DNA of 64,000 bases, from the NCBI RefSeq assembly GCF_036850765.1, contig NC_089495.1, positions 204,477,847-204,541,846 of the forward strand. The letters run 5' to 3'. A program made the translations under genes and the position numbers. Positions 32,005 through 43,164 of the stretch are shown here, piece by piece. This DNA is from Saccopteryx bilineata. Its lineage: Eukaryota > Chordata > Mammalia > Chiroptera > Emballonuridae. The notes under the pieces are model-generated. The model made no database searches and was not told the DNA's origin. It worked only from the letters and a program-made list of their open reading frames with translations. How positions within the stretch are numbered: position 1 is the stretch's first letter; the number at the start of each line of letters is the position of its first letter.

Positions 32005-32685
32005 CACCCCACCTCTTGGCAGCAAGGCTCAGGCCCTGGGGTCCCCTGTGGTATTATTACATGGGTTTGGACAGTGGCTCTTTTCCTGATGGGGAGCCCG
32101 GCGTGAGTGTGTCTGGCAGGTTGTGCGCATGCTAAGGCATGCTGCTCAGGCACAAGCAGGATCTGCTGGTGGGGATGACCCTCGGGGGTCCCTGAGGGGT
32201 TCTGTGAGTAAGGGAAGGCCAGGGAGCGTGGCATAGAGACCCACTGCCAACCAGTCAGCCAGCGTGCCCCAGTTCGGCTGAGGTGGGGCCGGAGGGCGCC
32301 TTGTGCCCACCTGCATGAGACAAGGCTCAGCCTTCCACGCAGGCCACAGCCGTCTGCCAGCAGACCCAGAAGGACTCGGGCGGTCAGTGCCCACTGTGGG
32401 AGACACCGATGGGGGTCAGGGCAGGGCGCGGTGCCACGGAAGCTGGGGAGGAGCTCGGGAGGGCACTTATGGAGAGGTGAGCCATGAAATGGGAGAAGAG
32501 AGTTTAGGGTCTCCCAAGAGGGTACAAGTGGCACTGTGGACAGAGGATGAGAAGTTTGTTTTCGGGGTAACACACGTGACTTAAAGCCACAACAACCACA
32601 AAATAGAAGCTCCAAGGGGGTGAGAGGGGCCCAGACCACCCCGTCACCCTCCACCTATTTCCCTGCCAGAGAGTTTCAGTCCTTC
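32005..32685. other. Intronic unique sequence
   Basis: Nothing recognised. Confidence 0.3.
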
Positions 32686-32689
32686 ATGT

Positions 32690-32900
32690 GTCAGTCCCTC
32701 CCTGAGATACATGGCCCTGGAGCTGGGCTGCCTGGGTTTGAATCCCGAATCCTCCACATACTTGCTGTGTGACTCGCTCAACTCACACAATCTCTCTGCC
32801 TCCGTTTCTGCATTGAGAAAGCGGGGGTAATGGTAGGACCCGCTTCTCTGGATTGTTGTGAGCACCGAGGCTTCTATAAAGCCCAGAAGATGTTGTTGCT
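32690..32900 (-). repeat. MIR fragment, antisense
   Basis: 'gcctgggtttgaatcccgaa' (MIR B-box region reversed), 'gctgtgtgactcgctcaact' and 'ctctctgcctccgtttctgc' occur in order. Confidence 0.75.
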
Positions 32901-33436
32901 CTTACTGTTATTATTGTGGTGACGATTGTGCACGTGCCCAGATCCCCTTGTCGGTTCTGAAGCCCAGTCTTTGTGGCTTCTGCCCTTTGAGGCAGGAGGC
33001 AGAGTTCAGAGGTCAGCCTAGGGGTCAGCCCAATGGCCCTGCATCTTGAGACAGGCCCCCAGTGTGGAGGGGTTTTCTGTCATCAGCGGGGCCCCAGGAA
33101 TCAATCACTGCCTCCTCGAGGGCTCAGGATGTGGGGACTCAACTTGCTGCCCCTCCCCTGTGCTGGGGACGGGTGGTGGTGGAAACGGGAGGGGCAAGGG
33201 AGCTACAGGGAGGGCTGTGGCCAGGCCCCAGAAGGTGGGATTTCAAGGCCTTCCTCCGCCACCTCCCGGCCCTCTGATTCTTGAAGCCCCCTCTGATTCT
33301 TAAAGCCGTTCCCAGCTCCTGGCCTCAGCTTCCTTATCAGGAAGGAGGTCTCAGGCCGCAGGGAGGGTCCCTGCCCTCAGAGGAGTCACAGTTGAATTGA
33401 TGTGGTCACTGATCAGATCCCAGTTTGGGAGGTATT
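32901..33436. other. Intronic unique sequence
   Basis: Nothing recognised beyond a short direct duplication of 'cctctgattctt' at about 33271-33302. Confidence 0.3.
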
Positions 33437-33452
33437 CAAAGATATCTGAGAA

Positions 33453-33573
33453 GCCTGACCTGTGGTGGCGCGGTGGATAAAGCGTCGACCTGGAAATGCT
33501 GAGGTCGCCGGTTCGAAACCCTGGGCTTGCCTGGTCAAGGCACATATGGGAGTTGATGCTTCCAGCTTCTCTG

Positions 33574-33632
<59 letters not shown>

Positions 33633-33682
33633 CCTCTCCTCTCTAAAATGAATAAATAAAAAAATTAAAAAAAAAATCCAAA
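33453..33682 (+). mobile_element. Young bat SINE with target-site duplication
   Basis: Head GCCTGACCTGTGGTGGCGCG, B box GGTTCGAAACC at about 33510, 'TTGCCTGGTCAAGGCACATA', a (TC)n block at about 33573-33626 and an AT-rich tail. It is flanked by the direct repeat CAAAGATATCTGAGAA at 33437-33452 and 33683-33698, the mark of L1-driven retroposition. Confidence 0.95.
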
Positions 33683-33699
33683 CAAAGATATCTGAGAAG

Positions 33700-33860
33700 A
33701 ACCCAGCTCTGGGTTCAAATCTTGGCTGTGCTGCTTAGGAGCTGAGTGGCTTTGGGGAAAATTAATTAACCTCTCTGGGCCTCAGTTTCCTCCTCTGTAA
33801 ATTGGGCATATCGGTAGAACCTGGCAGGCAGGTGTCGCTGGACACAGGTAAGAGACGGAG
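33700..33860 (-). repeat. MIR fragment, antisense
   Basis: 'ctctgggcctcagtttcctc' followed by 'ctctgtaaattgggcatatc', preceded by 'tctgggttcaaatcttggct'. Confidence 0.75.
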
Positions 33861-33974
33861 CCTGGGGCCTGGCTCATGGCGAGGCTCTGTGATTGGCTGG
33901 CAGCAGTGCAGTTACTTTAAGGTGCGCAGATTGACGTGGAAACCCACCAGCAAACAATACAGGCTGCAGGCCCT

Positions 33975-34145
33975 CTCGTCATTCAGTGATTCGTTCAACA
34001 AACTTTTATGGGCACCTGTGATGTGCTGGGTCCTGCTCACTCATTCCACAGAGGTTTACTGGGCACCTGCGATGTGCTGGGTCCTGCTCACTCATTCCAC
34101 AGAGGTTTACTGGGCACCTGCGATGTGACGGGACTGGTGAATGGA
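33975..34145 (-). repeat. L2 end, antisense, with a 51-bp tandem duplication
   Basis: 'gattcgttcaacaaactttt' is the reversed L2 terminus. The motif GGCACCTG recurs at 34011, 34062 and 34113, exactly 51 bp apart, and the two full units between are near-identical. Confidence 0.85.
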
Positions 34146-34424
34146 GAAGACTTGATCTCTGCCGTCCCAGAGCCGGGGGTCCCAGGCGCCTCCACGACTG
34201 GTGGTCAGGGCATCCAGCTGGTTGGCTCGCTGAGCTCAGGGGAGCCCTTTCTGCCCAGTGTCCCCAAGCTACCTCTGCTACCCCCTAGGCCCAGCTCCTC
34301 TGAGCTTCCCCTTTTCCCAGGGGGTGGAACTCTGGGGGTGTGGGGAGTGCAGGGCCTTTTTCATCACTGCCCGCCACCCCCGTCCTGGTCACCTCCTCCC
34401 CACGGTAGCGCCTATTGCCCTTCC

Positions 34425-34812
34425 TCCGACTTTCTCCCCTTTTCAGATAGCTACCAGAGTGCCGTGTTAAAATGTAAACCCCCTCACTCTCTAAGGCCCG
34501 GATCTCCACCTTCAGGACTCCTGCTCTTCCCTCAGCCCTCGCTGGGCCCTCGTAGGTAAAATGTCACCTCCTCAGTGAGGCCTTCCCTGACTGCCTTTTC
34601 AAAAACACCCTTTGTCCACCATCATTCTCAAACCCTTTACTCTGACTTCGGAACCCTCATCAACCTCGGGCAAACACAGTGATTTTGTGTGTGTCCCTCT
34701 TGGGCTCTGTGGGACCAGGGATATTTGCCGTCTTGCCCGTGGCTGGGCTCCCAGGCCCTGGCACATAGTGGTCAATAGTGCACTCAGTAAACATTTGTTC
34801 AATGAATGCCTC
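34425..34812 (+). mobile_element. L2 LINE 3' region, sense
   Basis: 'aaatgtcacctcctcagtga' followed by 'ggccttccctgactgccttt' and the end 'aaacatttgttcaatgaatg' in consensus order. Confidence 0.8.
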
Positions 34813-35630
34813 AGGTCTTTTCATTCTCCTCTTTGTGCCTCAGTTTCCCTCTCTGAAAAAAATTGGAGAATCTGGGCTGTTATGGGACCGACATGAAGGC
34901 TAGTGTAATAATTCCCAGGGTCCCATTGAGGGCTGTCTGGGCTGTCTGACTTGCTTGGTGGGCAGGCCCCTCCAGCCCCAAGGGCTGAGAGCCAGAGGAG
35001 GCTAGCAGGTCAGCAGGTGGTCACAAAGGCCCCAAGCCCCTTACAGAAGCCTTTGGATGCATTCCTGCCCAGATGGGAAGCTCAGGCAGGCAGGCAGGCA
35101 TGCAGCTGTGGGAAGAGGGGAAGGGAAGCTGGCCTGCCGGGCGCCCTGGGGTGGGGAGGCGTGCTAGGTGGTCCCTTAGTGGAGCCCCAGAAGGCCAGAT
35201 CTCAGGCTATGGGAGCTGTTGAGTGTTGCAGAGCAGGGGAGCACAGGGATGGAGGCGTTTAGGGAGCTGAACCTGGTCCGTGATGTGCGCAGAAGAGACT
35301 GGAGTCTGAGGCCCAGGAGTCGGGAACAGCAGCTCCGATGGAAGCCGAGGCTGGAGGATGAGGTGGAGAGGGCTGGGGGTCCCAAGGAATGGCTGACAGG
35401 CTCCTCCCCCTTCTCTTCCCTCTCCTCTTCCTCCTCCTCCTAGCAGCCGCTTTGTTCTCCATAAAAGCCTCTTCATCATTTATTCATTCAACAACTTGGA
35501 GAGAGCCTCCCGGGGTGCAGCGGTGAGCCCCACAGATGTGGGGTGTGCGGCGGACAGGCCCCTTTCTGTCACGTGGGGCAGAGCCCAGGATGCCTTGTGA
35601 GCACCGGGCATGGCGGTGGTGTGGCAGTGC
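34813..35630. other. Intronic unique sequence
   Basis: A (TCC)n-rich pyrimidine stretch lies at about 35403-35442. An antisense MIR-like core sits near 34840-34890. No gene seen. Confidence 0.35.
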
Positions 35631-35772
35631 TGGTAGTGATGTAATTGTGGCGGTGATGGTGGTGATGGTGGAGATGGGGATGAGGATGGGGATGATGGTA
35701 ATTATGGTCGTGATGGTGATGAGGGCACTTGTGATGGTGGTGATGGGGATGGTGGTGGTGGTGGTGGTGGTT
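35631..35772. repeat. (GGTGAT)n-like degenerate minisatellite
   Basis: Interrupted GGTGAT, GGGGAT and GGT units on the + strand, ending in a (GGT)n run at about 35750-35772. It abuts a MIR. Confidence 0.9.
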
Positions 35773-35774
35773 TG

Positions 35775-35915
35775 TGAGCTCACATTTATTGAGGGCTCAC
35801 TAGGTGCTGGGCCTGCTCTAAGTGCTTCCTGTGTGTTTGCACAGCGGGCTCCTGCAACAGCCCTGTGAACCACCGAGATCTTAAGCAACTTGCCCAAGGC
35901 CCTCTGTGGGCAAAG
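35775..35915 (+). repeat. MIR fragment
   Basis: 'cacatttattgagggctcac' and 'taagcaacttgcccaaggcc' in consensus order, with an internal deletion. Confidence 0.75.
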
Positions 35916-36255
35916 GGCGACCTGGATGTCAGCCCCGGGCAGGCCGGCTGGCCAGCTGCTGCTCTGCGCTGTGGCCGCTGCCGCGTCAGCTGGAGCGCAG
36001 TCCCTCAGGTCCCTTCCTGCCTCTGACCCAGGACGGCCCGGGGCAGGGGCCGAAGCCTGGCGTGCCTGGGCAGGGTTGGAGGTCCGGCATTGCCCCGGCA
36101 AGCTTGGGCGCCTGGTGCCGTCACTCCTCTGCCTTCGGCACCTGGTCTGTGAAAGGGGAGAACTGTCCTCCAGGGAGGCCACCAGAAAGGCAAGGAACTG
36201 TCACCCACACTGTGACATTCAGTGTTTCTAGAGGGAGATTCCATTTCCTTTCCTT

Positions 36256-36306
36256 AACAAAAAATACATACATACATATGTATATATGTACACATATATA
36301 TACTTA
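36256..36306. repeat. AT/AC-rich microsatellite
   Basis: TACA and TATA units directly beside the A-rich tail of the next SINE. Confidence 0.85.
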
Positions 36307-36310
36307 TTCT

Positions 36311-36497
36311 TTCTTTTAAAATTTTGTTTATTGATTTTACAGAGAGAGGAGGGGGTGGGGGACAAGACAGCTGTTCACTCTAGCTGGTCATTGGTTGCTT
36401 GTCCTATGTACCTTGACCAGGCAAGCCCAGGGTTTCAAACCAGAGACCTCAGTGTTCCAGGTCAGCGCTCTATCCACTGCGCCTCCACAGGCCAGGC
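36311..36497 (-). mobile_element. Bat-type SINE
   Basis: Minus strand: GCCTGGCCTGTGGAGGCGCA head, B-box-like GGTTTGAAACC, 'TTGCCTGGTCAAGGTACATA' and an AT-rich tail. It is moderately diverged. Confidence 0.85.
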
Positions 36498-36499
36498 TA

Positions 36500-36511
36500 A
36501 ATTTTATTGAT

Positions 36512-36551
<40 letters not shown>

Positions 36552-36620
36552 TTGATCTGTTCCTGTATGTGCTCTGGCCGAGAATCGAACGGGCAACCTT
36601 GAGAGCTAGCTAGCCAGGGC
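36500..36620 (-). mobile_element. Internally deleted SINE fragment
   Basis: An A/T-rich tail and (GA)n block lead to a B-box-like GTTCGATTC and stop after 'gccagggc'. Almost all the A-box region is missing, so it could not be transcribed by Pol III. Confidence 0.7.
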
Positions 36621-37042
36621 GGGGAGATTCCATTTTCTAAATTGGGAGACAAGAAAAAAAAAAAGGGTTCTATTCTGAGCCCTGTCTCTGGAATCTGGGG
36701 TGGGGAGGGGGCAGGTGGGGAGTCCAGCTCTCCTAGATGGACTCCCTGTCACGCCCTCCTTTCTGCATCCCTGACTTAGGCCCTGGGAGGGGACCTTCTT
36801 CTCCCACTCACTGCTGACTCCCATTCCCGAGGGGGGTGTCAGGAGCCAGGCACCCACAGTTCTGGCACACCCGAGCAGAGTAGATCCTGTGCCAGCAAAA
36901 GGAAGGCACAGAGGCTGGGGGTCTGGAACAGAAGGCCTGAAAATCAGTGTGGCCCCTGGGCTTCCCGTGTGCCCTGGGACCCACCACGTCCCCCCGTGAG
37001 CTTCAGTTTGGTTCAGTTGTTCAGATACAGCGTGAGCAAAAG
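36621..37042. other. Intronic unique sequence
   Basis: Nothing recognised apart from a short A-run near 36652-36664. Confidence 0.3.
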
Positions 37043-37089
37043 GAGGTTTACACTAAAAAAAAAAAAAAAAAAAAAAAGAGGTTTACACT
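37043..37089 (+). mobile_element. Orphan poly(A) insertion with 12-bp target duplication
   Basis: A23 at 37055-37077 is bracketed by perfect direct repeats GAGGTTTACACT at 37043-37054 and 37078-37089. Nothing but A lies between. This fits target-primed retroposition that copied only a poly(A) tail. Confidence 0.85.
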
Positions 37090-37184
37090 TGTGAGTGTAG
37101 AAAAAACAGAGTTTATTCTTGCATTATTTATTAATTATTGTTATAACTATACATCTGCTTTTTGCCCACCCTCCCGTAAATCTC

Positions 37185-37510
37185 TGCTCCCCAAGAGCTG
37201 ACAGTCTAATGGGGGCTGACACTACACAGCGAACCAAGAAAGCACCCAGCTGCTCAGATGAGTGAGGGGAACTGGAGGTGCCCCAGGGTGGGACATATTG
37301 GAATTTTAAACAGGGTGTCAAAGAGGGCCTCACTGAGAAGGTGACATTTTTAACAAAGCCCTGAAGGAGGTGAGGGAGCAAGTTATACAGGTATTTGGTG
37401 GAAAAGCACTCCAGGCAGAGGAAACAGTAGGTGCAAAGGCCCTGGGGCGGGAGGGTGTTTGGTAGTTTTGAGAAACAGCAAGGAGGCCAGTGTCTCTGCC
37501 CCCCCTGTAT
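37185..37510 (-). mobile_element. L2 LINE fragment, antisense
   Basis: A clear copy: 'gagctgacagtctaatgggg', 'gagaaggtgacatttttaac', 'cactccaggcagaggaaaca' and 'gaaacagcaaggaggccagt' in reversed L2 order. Confidence 0.85.
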
Positions 37511-37895
37511 TTGGAAATCAAAAGACCACATTTGACTCTTTGGTATTTCACACCCAGGAACAAACTTCCCTGTGAGAGATGGTGAGGCCAGTCTCCTGGA
37601 TGCCTCTGGGTTAGAAACTTGCTGCCTGTTTCTTTAGCCTGTAGGGTGGATTTTAAGACCCATGGGGGCTTGGAAAAGAGAATGCTAGCATCCTGACTCC
37701 TCACTGCAAGTGGCTGACTCTCAACCAACTCTGGGTTCCAGTCCTGGTCCGAGCACTCTCCCACTGTGTGTCCTTAGGCCTGTATGACACACAATGCCTG
37801 TATGTCAGGTTGTGGGGAGACTCGCAGGAAACGCCCCAGGAAGAGTGTGTAGCTGCCCAGCCCTGTGCCTGCCTGAAAGAGATGCTCTGCAAATG
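37511..37895. other. Intronic unique sequence
   Basis: Nothing recognised. Confidence 0.3.
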
Positions 37896-37899
37896 TTTC

Positions 37900-38100
37900 A
37901 AACCAGAACCTCACATTTGTATGGCTCTGAACTGATTTCACAACTGATGGGGGAATGTATTGCAGCCCTGGAGTCTTCTAAGAACTCCAGAAGGAAGAAG
38001 GGTCGGGAAATAATAGCCTGACTTACAGAGAGGTAAACTGAGGCCTGGAGACAGCGAGTGACTTGCCCAAGGACACAGGGAGGCAGGGTCAGTGGAGGGC
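37900..38100 (+). repeat. MIR fragment
   Basis: 'ttacagagaggtaaactgag' followed by 'gtgacttgcccaaggacaca' near 38023-38080. Confidence 0.65.
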
Positions 38101-39590
38101 TGAGCCCTGTGGGCCTCCCAGTTCAGGGAACCCCGGGAACCCGGGTGGGGTGGGGGGGGTGGAGCCGGCCCAGAGCCCGCCCTCCCTCACGTGCCTGCCT
38201 GCGTGCACGTGGGCACACATCGCCTCGCAGTAAGGTGACTTGACTTTCAGATTTGTGGTCCCTGAGCAGGTTTTGTAAGGCCCGGCGTGGTGGGTTGGGA
38301 GGTCTGTTGTAAGGATGTGGAAAAGCTCAGAGGGCGGGAGGGCCAGGCCGCAGGTCCCTGAAAAGAGGAAGAGGCCTTGGGCTCATGTGACTGTCCACTC
38401 AGCCTGTTTGTCCGGCCACTGTCTGGCCTTTGCTGGGCTGGTCAGTCTGGGTCTCCAGACTGGTCTCCAGCAGCCTGGTCCCTAGTACCTTGTCATCTAG
38501 ATGACCATCTCAGTCACCCTGTGGGAGCCTCGGGTCAGCCCTGGGGGGGGGGTGAGTGAGGGGCCTGACAAATAGGGAAGCCAGCTCGGAGGGGGGCTTG
38601 CCCAGCCCATGTGGGAGGAGCCAGGATTGGACTGTCTCCTGATCTAGCCTCAGCCCTGGCCACTCCTCCTGGGGAGTGAGTCACAGCTCAGCCAGGTGCT
38701 GGCGGGTGGTCTCTGTGCAGGAGGACCCCTTCCTCTCCGTCCCCCTTTCCTGGACACCATCTGGCCTCCCAGCCCTTGACGGAAGGCCCTGCTGCCTATC
38801 AGTCTCTGCTCTGTGGTCGCTGCAGCGTGAGCCTCATTCTCATCGGGCTCAGGGCCGCCCGTCCAACCCCGTCCTGCACCAGCCTACTGCCGGTGCTGGG
38901 CTGACTGACCATCAGCCCCCTCGGAAGGAGAGGGCAGAGAGCCCAGCCTTCCTCAGTGCCTGTAGGGCCGAGACGGCCCATTTCCACAGAGAGCAGAGGT
39001 CCTGAAGTACACAGGGTGTCCAAACCCCACGCTCGCTCGTTCTACAAGGTGGCCTCCTGCCCTCGGTGTCTTCGGCCGCAGCGTGGGAGGGTGGGACTGG
39101 AATGAGCTCACTTAAGGGCGCAGTGGGAACGGCACAAACCCTGGGCTGAGTTGGGCCAAATTCAAATCTAGCCCCTCCCGTCCCCAGCGGACTGGCCCTG
39201 GGTATTCACTTCATCTCCCCACACCTCCGTCTTCTCCCCTGTAAATGAGGCCGAGGGCAACGGCGCCCCTCCAGCTGCCCTGAGGTTCGGTGAGCAGCAG
39301 CACGGAGCGGCCAGGAGGTGACGGACACGCACGTGGCCATTGGTTGTGAGGTGGCTGAGGCTCTCGTCCCCCCCCCCCTCCCCGCAGTGCTCGAGAGGGT
39401 GGCAGGGGACACGCTCACGTGCTCTCTTCTTGCTCTTCCTGGGGTGTGGCCCAGTGACTCACACCGAATGGGGACTGTGTGTGGATGTGTTCTGTGGACA
39501 GACAGATGTCTAGGGAACCCGTCGTGGTGGGTGGCAGGGGGCGGGCCGTTCTGTGACGTGGACATTGAGCCAGCTCCTTTGTCCCCTTTG
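38101..39590. other. Intronic unique sequence
   Basis: Antisense MIR-like bits lie near 39130-39290. Otherwise no recognised repeat or exon. Confidence 0.35.
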
Positions 39591-39819
39591 TCTCCCGTGC
39601 AAATTAGCAATTACCTTTTCTGCTCCTGCAAGCTCTCCTTTCCTGGGAGAATTGCTCCAAAGAGTCACTGAGCAAGCAGGACCGCCTGGCTAATTAGTGG
39701 GTGGCCACCGGGGACAGGCTCAGGGCCTGGTGGCCAGAATTGGGCCTTCGGCTGCCTGCCGCCGGTGCCAGTTCCGCCGGGAGGCCAGGCGGTGCCCTGG
39801 GCTCTGGGACGTCGTGGCC

Positions 39820-39960
39820 CTTCAGTCCTGGGGCTCAGATCCTGGCTCTGTGCGGTGTCTTAGCGGTGGGGCCTTGGGTAAGCCGCTCCGTCGCTCTGGG
39901 TGACAGTTTCCTCATCTTGAACTTCTAATTGTGTGGGTTTGGAGCCCGGCACCTGAATGG
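39820..39960 (-). repeat. MIR fragment, antisense
   Basis: 'gccttgggtaagccgctccg' followed by 'ctgggtgacagtttcctcat', GC-shifted from consensus by CpG changes. Confidence 0.55.
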
Positions 39961-40270
39961 TGCCCATTACCACCAGCAGGTACTGTGACCACGGCTGTTA
40001 ATATCGTCACCACTGCCACCACCTGGGCTGGCTCGGGTGGGAGAACACGAGGAGTGCAAGCCCAGTGACAACTCTTGGGGGCCCTGCAGTGCCACCTCAG
40101 CCTCCCAGGCAGCAGCAGGCCGGCTCGGCCTCCGCCCCTGAGGCGAGAGAGAGGCTGGCTGTCTGCACCCAGCCTTCCTTTTGCTCCTCTGAGGATGGAA
40201 TAATCCAGATTCTGTGTAGTCAGGTGCCCGACTAGGGCCTGGCCTGCAGTGAGTGCTGAGAAAAGGGGGA

Positions 40271-41090
40271 GCTCCTGCTCTACCCTGCTCCTGCCCCCCT
40301 TCCTGCTCTCCCTTCCTGCTCTCCCTTCTTCTGCCCCCCCACTCTCCTCCTCCTGCTCCCCCCTCCTGCCCTCCTTCTCCTGCCCCCCACCTCCCACTCT
40401 CCTCCTCCTGTTCCCCCTTCTTCTGCCCGCCCTCTGGCTCCCCCTTCCTCCCGCCCCCCTCCTCCCACCCCTCTTCTGCTCCTCTGCTCCTGACCCCCTT
40501 CCTCCAGCCCCCCTTCTCCTGCCCCCCCACCCCCCTTCTGCTCCCCCCTCCTGCTCCCCCCTCCTGCTCCCTTTCCTCCCACTGCCCTCCTCCCACCCCT
40601 CTCCTCCCACCCCCCTTCTGCTCCTCTGCTCCTGACCCCCTTCCTCCAGCCCCCTTCTGTCCCCCTTCTCCTGCCCCCCCTCCTGCCCCCCTTCTGCTCC
40701 CCCTCCTGCCCCCCCCTCCTGCTCCCTTTCCTCCCACCGCCCTCCTCCCACCCCTCTCCTCCCACCCCCCTTCTGCTCCTCTGCTCCTGACCCCCTTCCT
40801 CCAGCCCCCCTTCTGTCCCTTCTCCTGCCCCCCTCCTGCCCCCCTTCTGCTCCCCCCTCCTGCCCCCCCTCCTGCTCCCTTTCCTCCCACCCCTCTCCTC
40901 CCACCCCCCTTCTGCTCCTCTGCTCCTGACCCCCTTCCTCCGGCCGCCTTCTGTCCCCCTTCTCCTGCCCTCCCTCCTGTTCCCCCTCCTGTCCCCCTTC
41001 TGCTCCCCCCTCCTGCTCCCCTCTCCTCCCACCCCCCCTTCTTGCCCCCCTTCCTGCCCCCCTTCGCCCACCCCCCCTTCCACCCTCCCA
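40271..41090. repeat. 820-bp polypyrimidine/polypurine array
   Basis: The + strand is almost wholly C and T. It is built from CTCCTGCCCCC- and CTCCTCCCACC-type units. The marker CTCTGCTCCTGACCCCCTTC recurs with its TGACCCCC at about 40491, 40633, 40788 and 40927, giving a larger unit of about 139-155 bp repeated four times. Long purine-strand open frames through it, rich in Gly, Glu and Arg, are composition artefacts. Confidence 0.95.
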
Positions 41091-41329
41091 GGCCTCAGGA
41101 ACACACAAGAGGGAGGCAGCACCAACTCCCGTGGGAGAAGTGGGTGGAAGGGCTACCTGTCTGTGGCTGGGAGTGGTCAGAGGGAGGGCCCAGGAGAGGG
41201 CGGGTCTGAACTGGGCTCAGGGGGCCTGGGGGAAGGGGGCTGCCGAGCAGCCGGGCAGGGCGGGGTGGGGGAGTCCTGTGTGAGCAGAGCAGAGGAGTGT
41301 AAGTGGGTAGTCTGCTAGGGCCGTGGGAC
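41091..41329. other. Unique sequence next to the pyrimidine array
   Basis: G-rich on the + strand, no feature recognised. Confidence 0.3.
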
Positions 41330-41790
41330 CGTGGGGCTGGTGACCCAGGACACAGGCTGCGTGGGAAGGTGCGGCCCCGATTTAGGAGATGGGGTCAGGG
41401 TGCCAGGTCTGCTGCATTCTCCACTTGGCCCGGGACCCCCTCCAGGGCTGGGGGAGGGAGCATGAGGCCGAGGCGGGGAGGTGAACAGAGCTCCTGGAGC
41501 ATAGGAGAAGGAGTCCCTGACTTATCTTGGGGATGGGAAGGCTGGGAAGGCTTCCTGGAAGAGTGAACCTTAAGGCCAAGAGTCAGGCAGGAGCTAAGCA
41601 GAGGGTAGGCATCCAGGCGGAGGTGACAGCCTTGCGGAGGCACAGAGCGTGTTCAGAGCTAGGGTGAGCAGGGCTGCATTACCGAGGCCTCTTACACCTG
41701 CGGACAAGCCTGGGTGTTGTCCTGGTACCAGGGCGCCAGGGAAGGCTCGGGGCAGGCTGCATTCAGAGCTGATTTTCAAAGTCAGAGTGT
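41330..41790 (-). mobile_element. L2 LINE fragment, antisense
   Basis: 'gctgggaaggcttcctggaa' near 41540 and 'gaggcacagagcgtgttcag' near 41637 follow the reversed L2 order. The left part is weak. Confidence 0.5.
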
Positions 41791-43080
41791 AACTCCACTA
41801 CTTGGGGAGGTTGGGAAAGTGGTTGTGCGAACTGGAAACCCGATAGGGGGTGCAAGGCAGCCTGGCATCTGACCCTCCTGGGTGTCCGACGGAGGCAGAC
41901 CCACGCGTCTCAGGGCCTCAGCTTGTGCGTGTGTCCAGCACGTGGGCTGTAGACTTCCTGCTTCGCTGCGCGCTGGGGGAGGGAATGGAGGCGCCCTTCT
42001 GAACCACTCGGGGCGTCAGGAAAAAGGGCCCGTGGTCCTCCCTCGAGCGCTGCCTGTGTGCTGGGTGTGTCACAGGGATGCCATGGTGCCATCCCCACAC
42101 CTGCCCCTGCAGGCAGCTCCTCCCCATGGGTTGGGGAAGACACCGCCGCGCAGAGAAGGAGCAGCGCTGGGATTTGAGCCCAGGCTGGCCCGGCCCCAGA
42201 GTCCTTGCTGTCAGCCCCTCCACGTCCCTGTTCCCAAGCCAGGCGGCCCTGGCTGGGGTGTGGCCCGTCCCCAGCCAGATCCCTGGGGCCTAGTGAAACC
42301 CCTTCTCAGGGTCCACCATTGCAAGAGCCAATTAGTGCCTGCCCTGTGAGGGGCACACACCTGTCCCCTTGCCCCGGCCCAGCCCGGGGTGGGGTGGGGC
42401 CGCCCTGCCCAGATATCTTTGGCACCACCCCCAGCTCTAGAAGCTGCTGCTGTGGGCATTGTGCCGTTAAGAAAAAGGACCAAGGCTAATTTTTTGTCAA
42501 GAGAATCAGGAGAAAGAGACAGAGAGAAAAGCAGCCTGGCGTCAGGATTTTCCTAAGCCTCGGCCGGGCTGCCTGTGGAGCCCTGTCTCCCCCCCACCCC
42601 CACCCCATACACACAGGCTCCCTTCTCTCCTGCCTCTGCCACCTCCTCCCCAGCCTGCGGCCCCGGACCCAGGACCCACGGTGGGCCCCTGCCATGGGGC
42701 TGCTGGTGGTGTTGACTGCAGCCGCTCACCTGCGTGCGGGGTTTGCCTCCAGTGGGAGAGGAGGAGGGAAAAAGGTCCTTGAGATGGTGACAAAGGTCTG
42801 AGTGTGGGCTGCCAGAGCAGCCTGTTTCCAGGCAACTGCTCTACCCCGGGCTCCCCGCGGCGGTGGGCACATCCGTCATGCCGCCGCTTGGCTCAGTGAG
42901 GGAGCTTGGGTGCCCCAGCAGCCGGGCACACAGCCCAGGGCCCCCAAGTTCCAGCCCTGCCGAGGGCACGAGGCCCCTTCAGCAGGAGCTGCAGGAGGGA
43001 ACACAGCGTTGTCATGGCTACTGCCTGCCAAGCACCTACTGGGTGCCCAGCCACAGGCCTGAGGCACACAGGGCAGAGCT
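41791..43080. other. Intronic unique sequence
   Basis: A MIR-like sense start lies near 43010-43065 ('gccaagcacctactgggtgc'). Open frames on both strands lack recognisable domains. Confidence 0.35.
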
Positions 43081-43104
43081 CTCATTCATTAGTCAGTCTG
43101 TCTG

Positions 43105-43140
43105 TCCATCCATCCATCCATCCATCCATCCATCCATCCA
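43105..43140. repeat. (CCAT)9 microsatellite
   Basis: An uninterrupted tetranucleotide run of 36 bp. Confidence 0.97.
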
Positions 43141-43164
43141 GGATAGAAGGGTAGCTTAGTGTGC

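Noticed and set aside
31896..32654. 252-codon minus-strand frame
   Set aside because: It begins inside the SINE at 31807-32004 and has no recognisable domain.
39912..41209. Gly/Glu/Arg-rich (minus) and Pro/Ser/Leu-rich (plus) open frames of 280-400 codons
   Set aside because: Pure strand-composition artefacts of the polypyrimidine array, with frames open on both strands.
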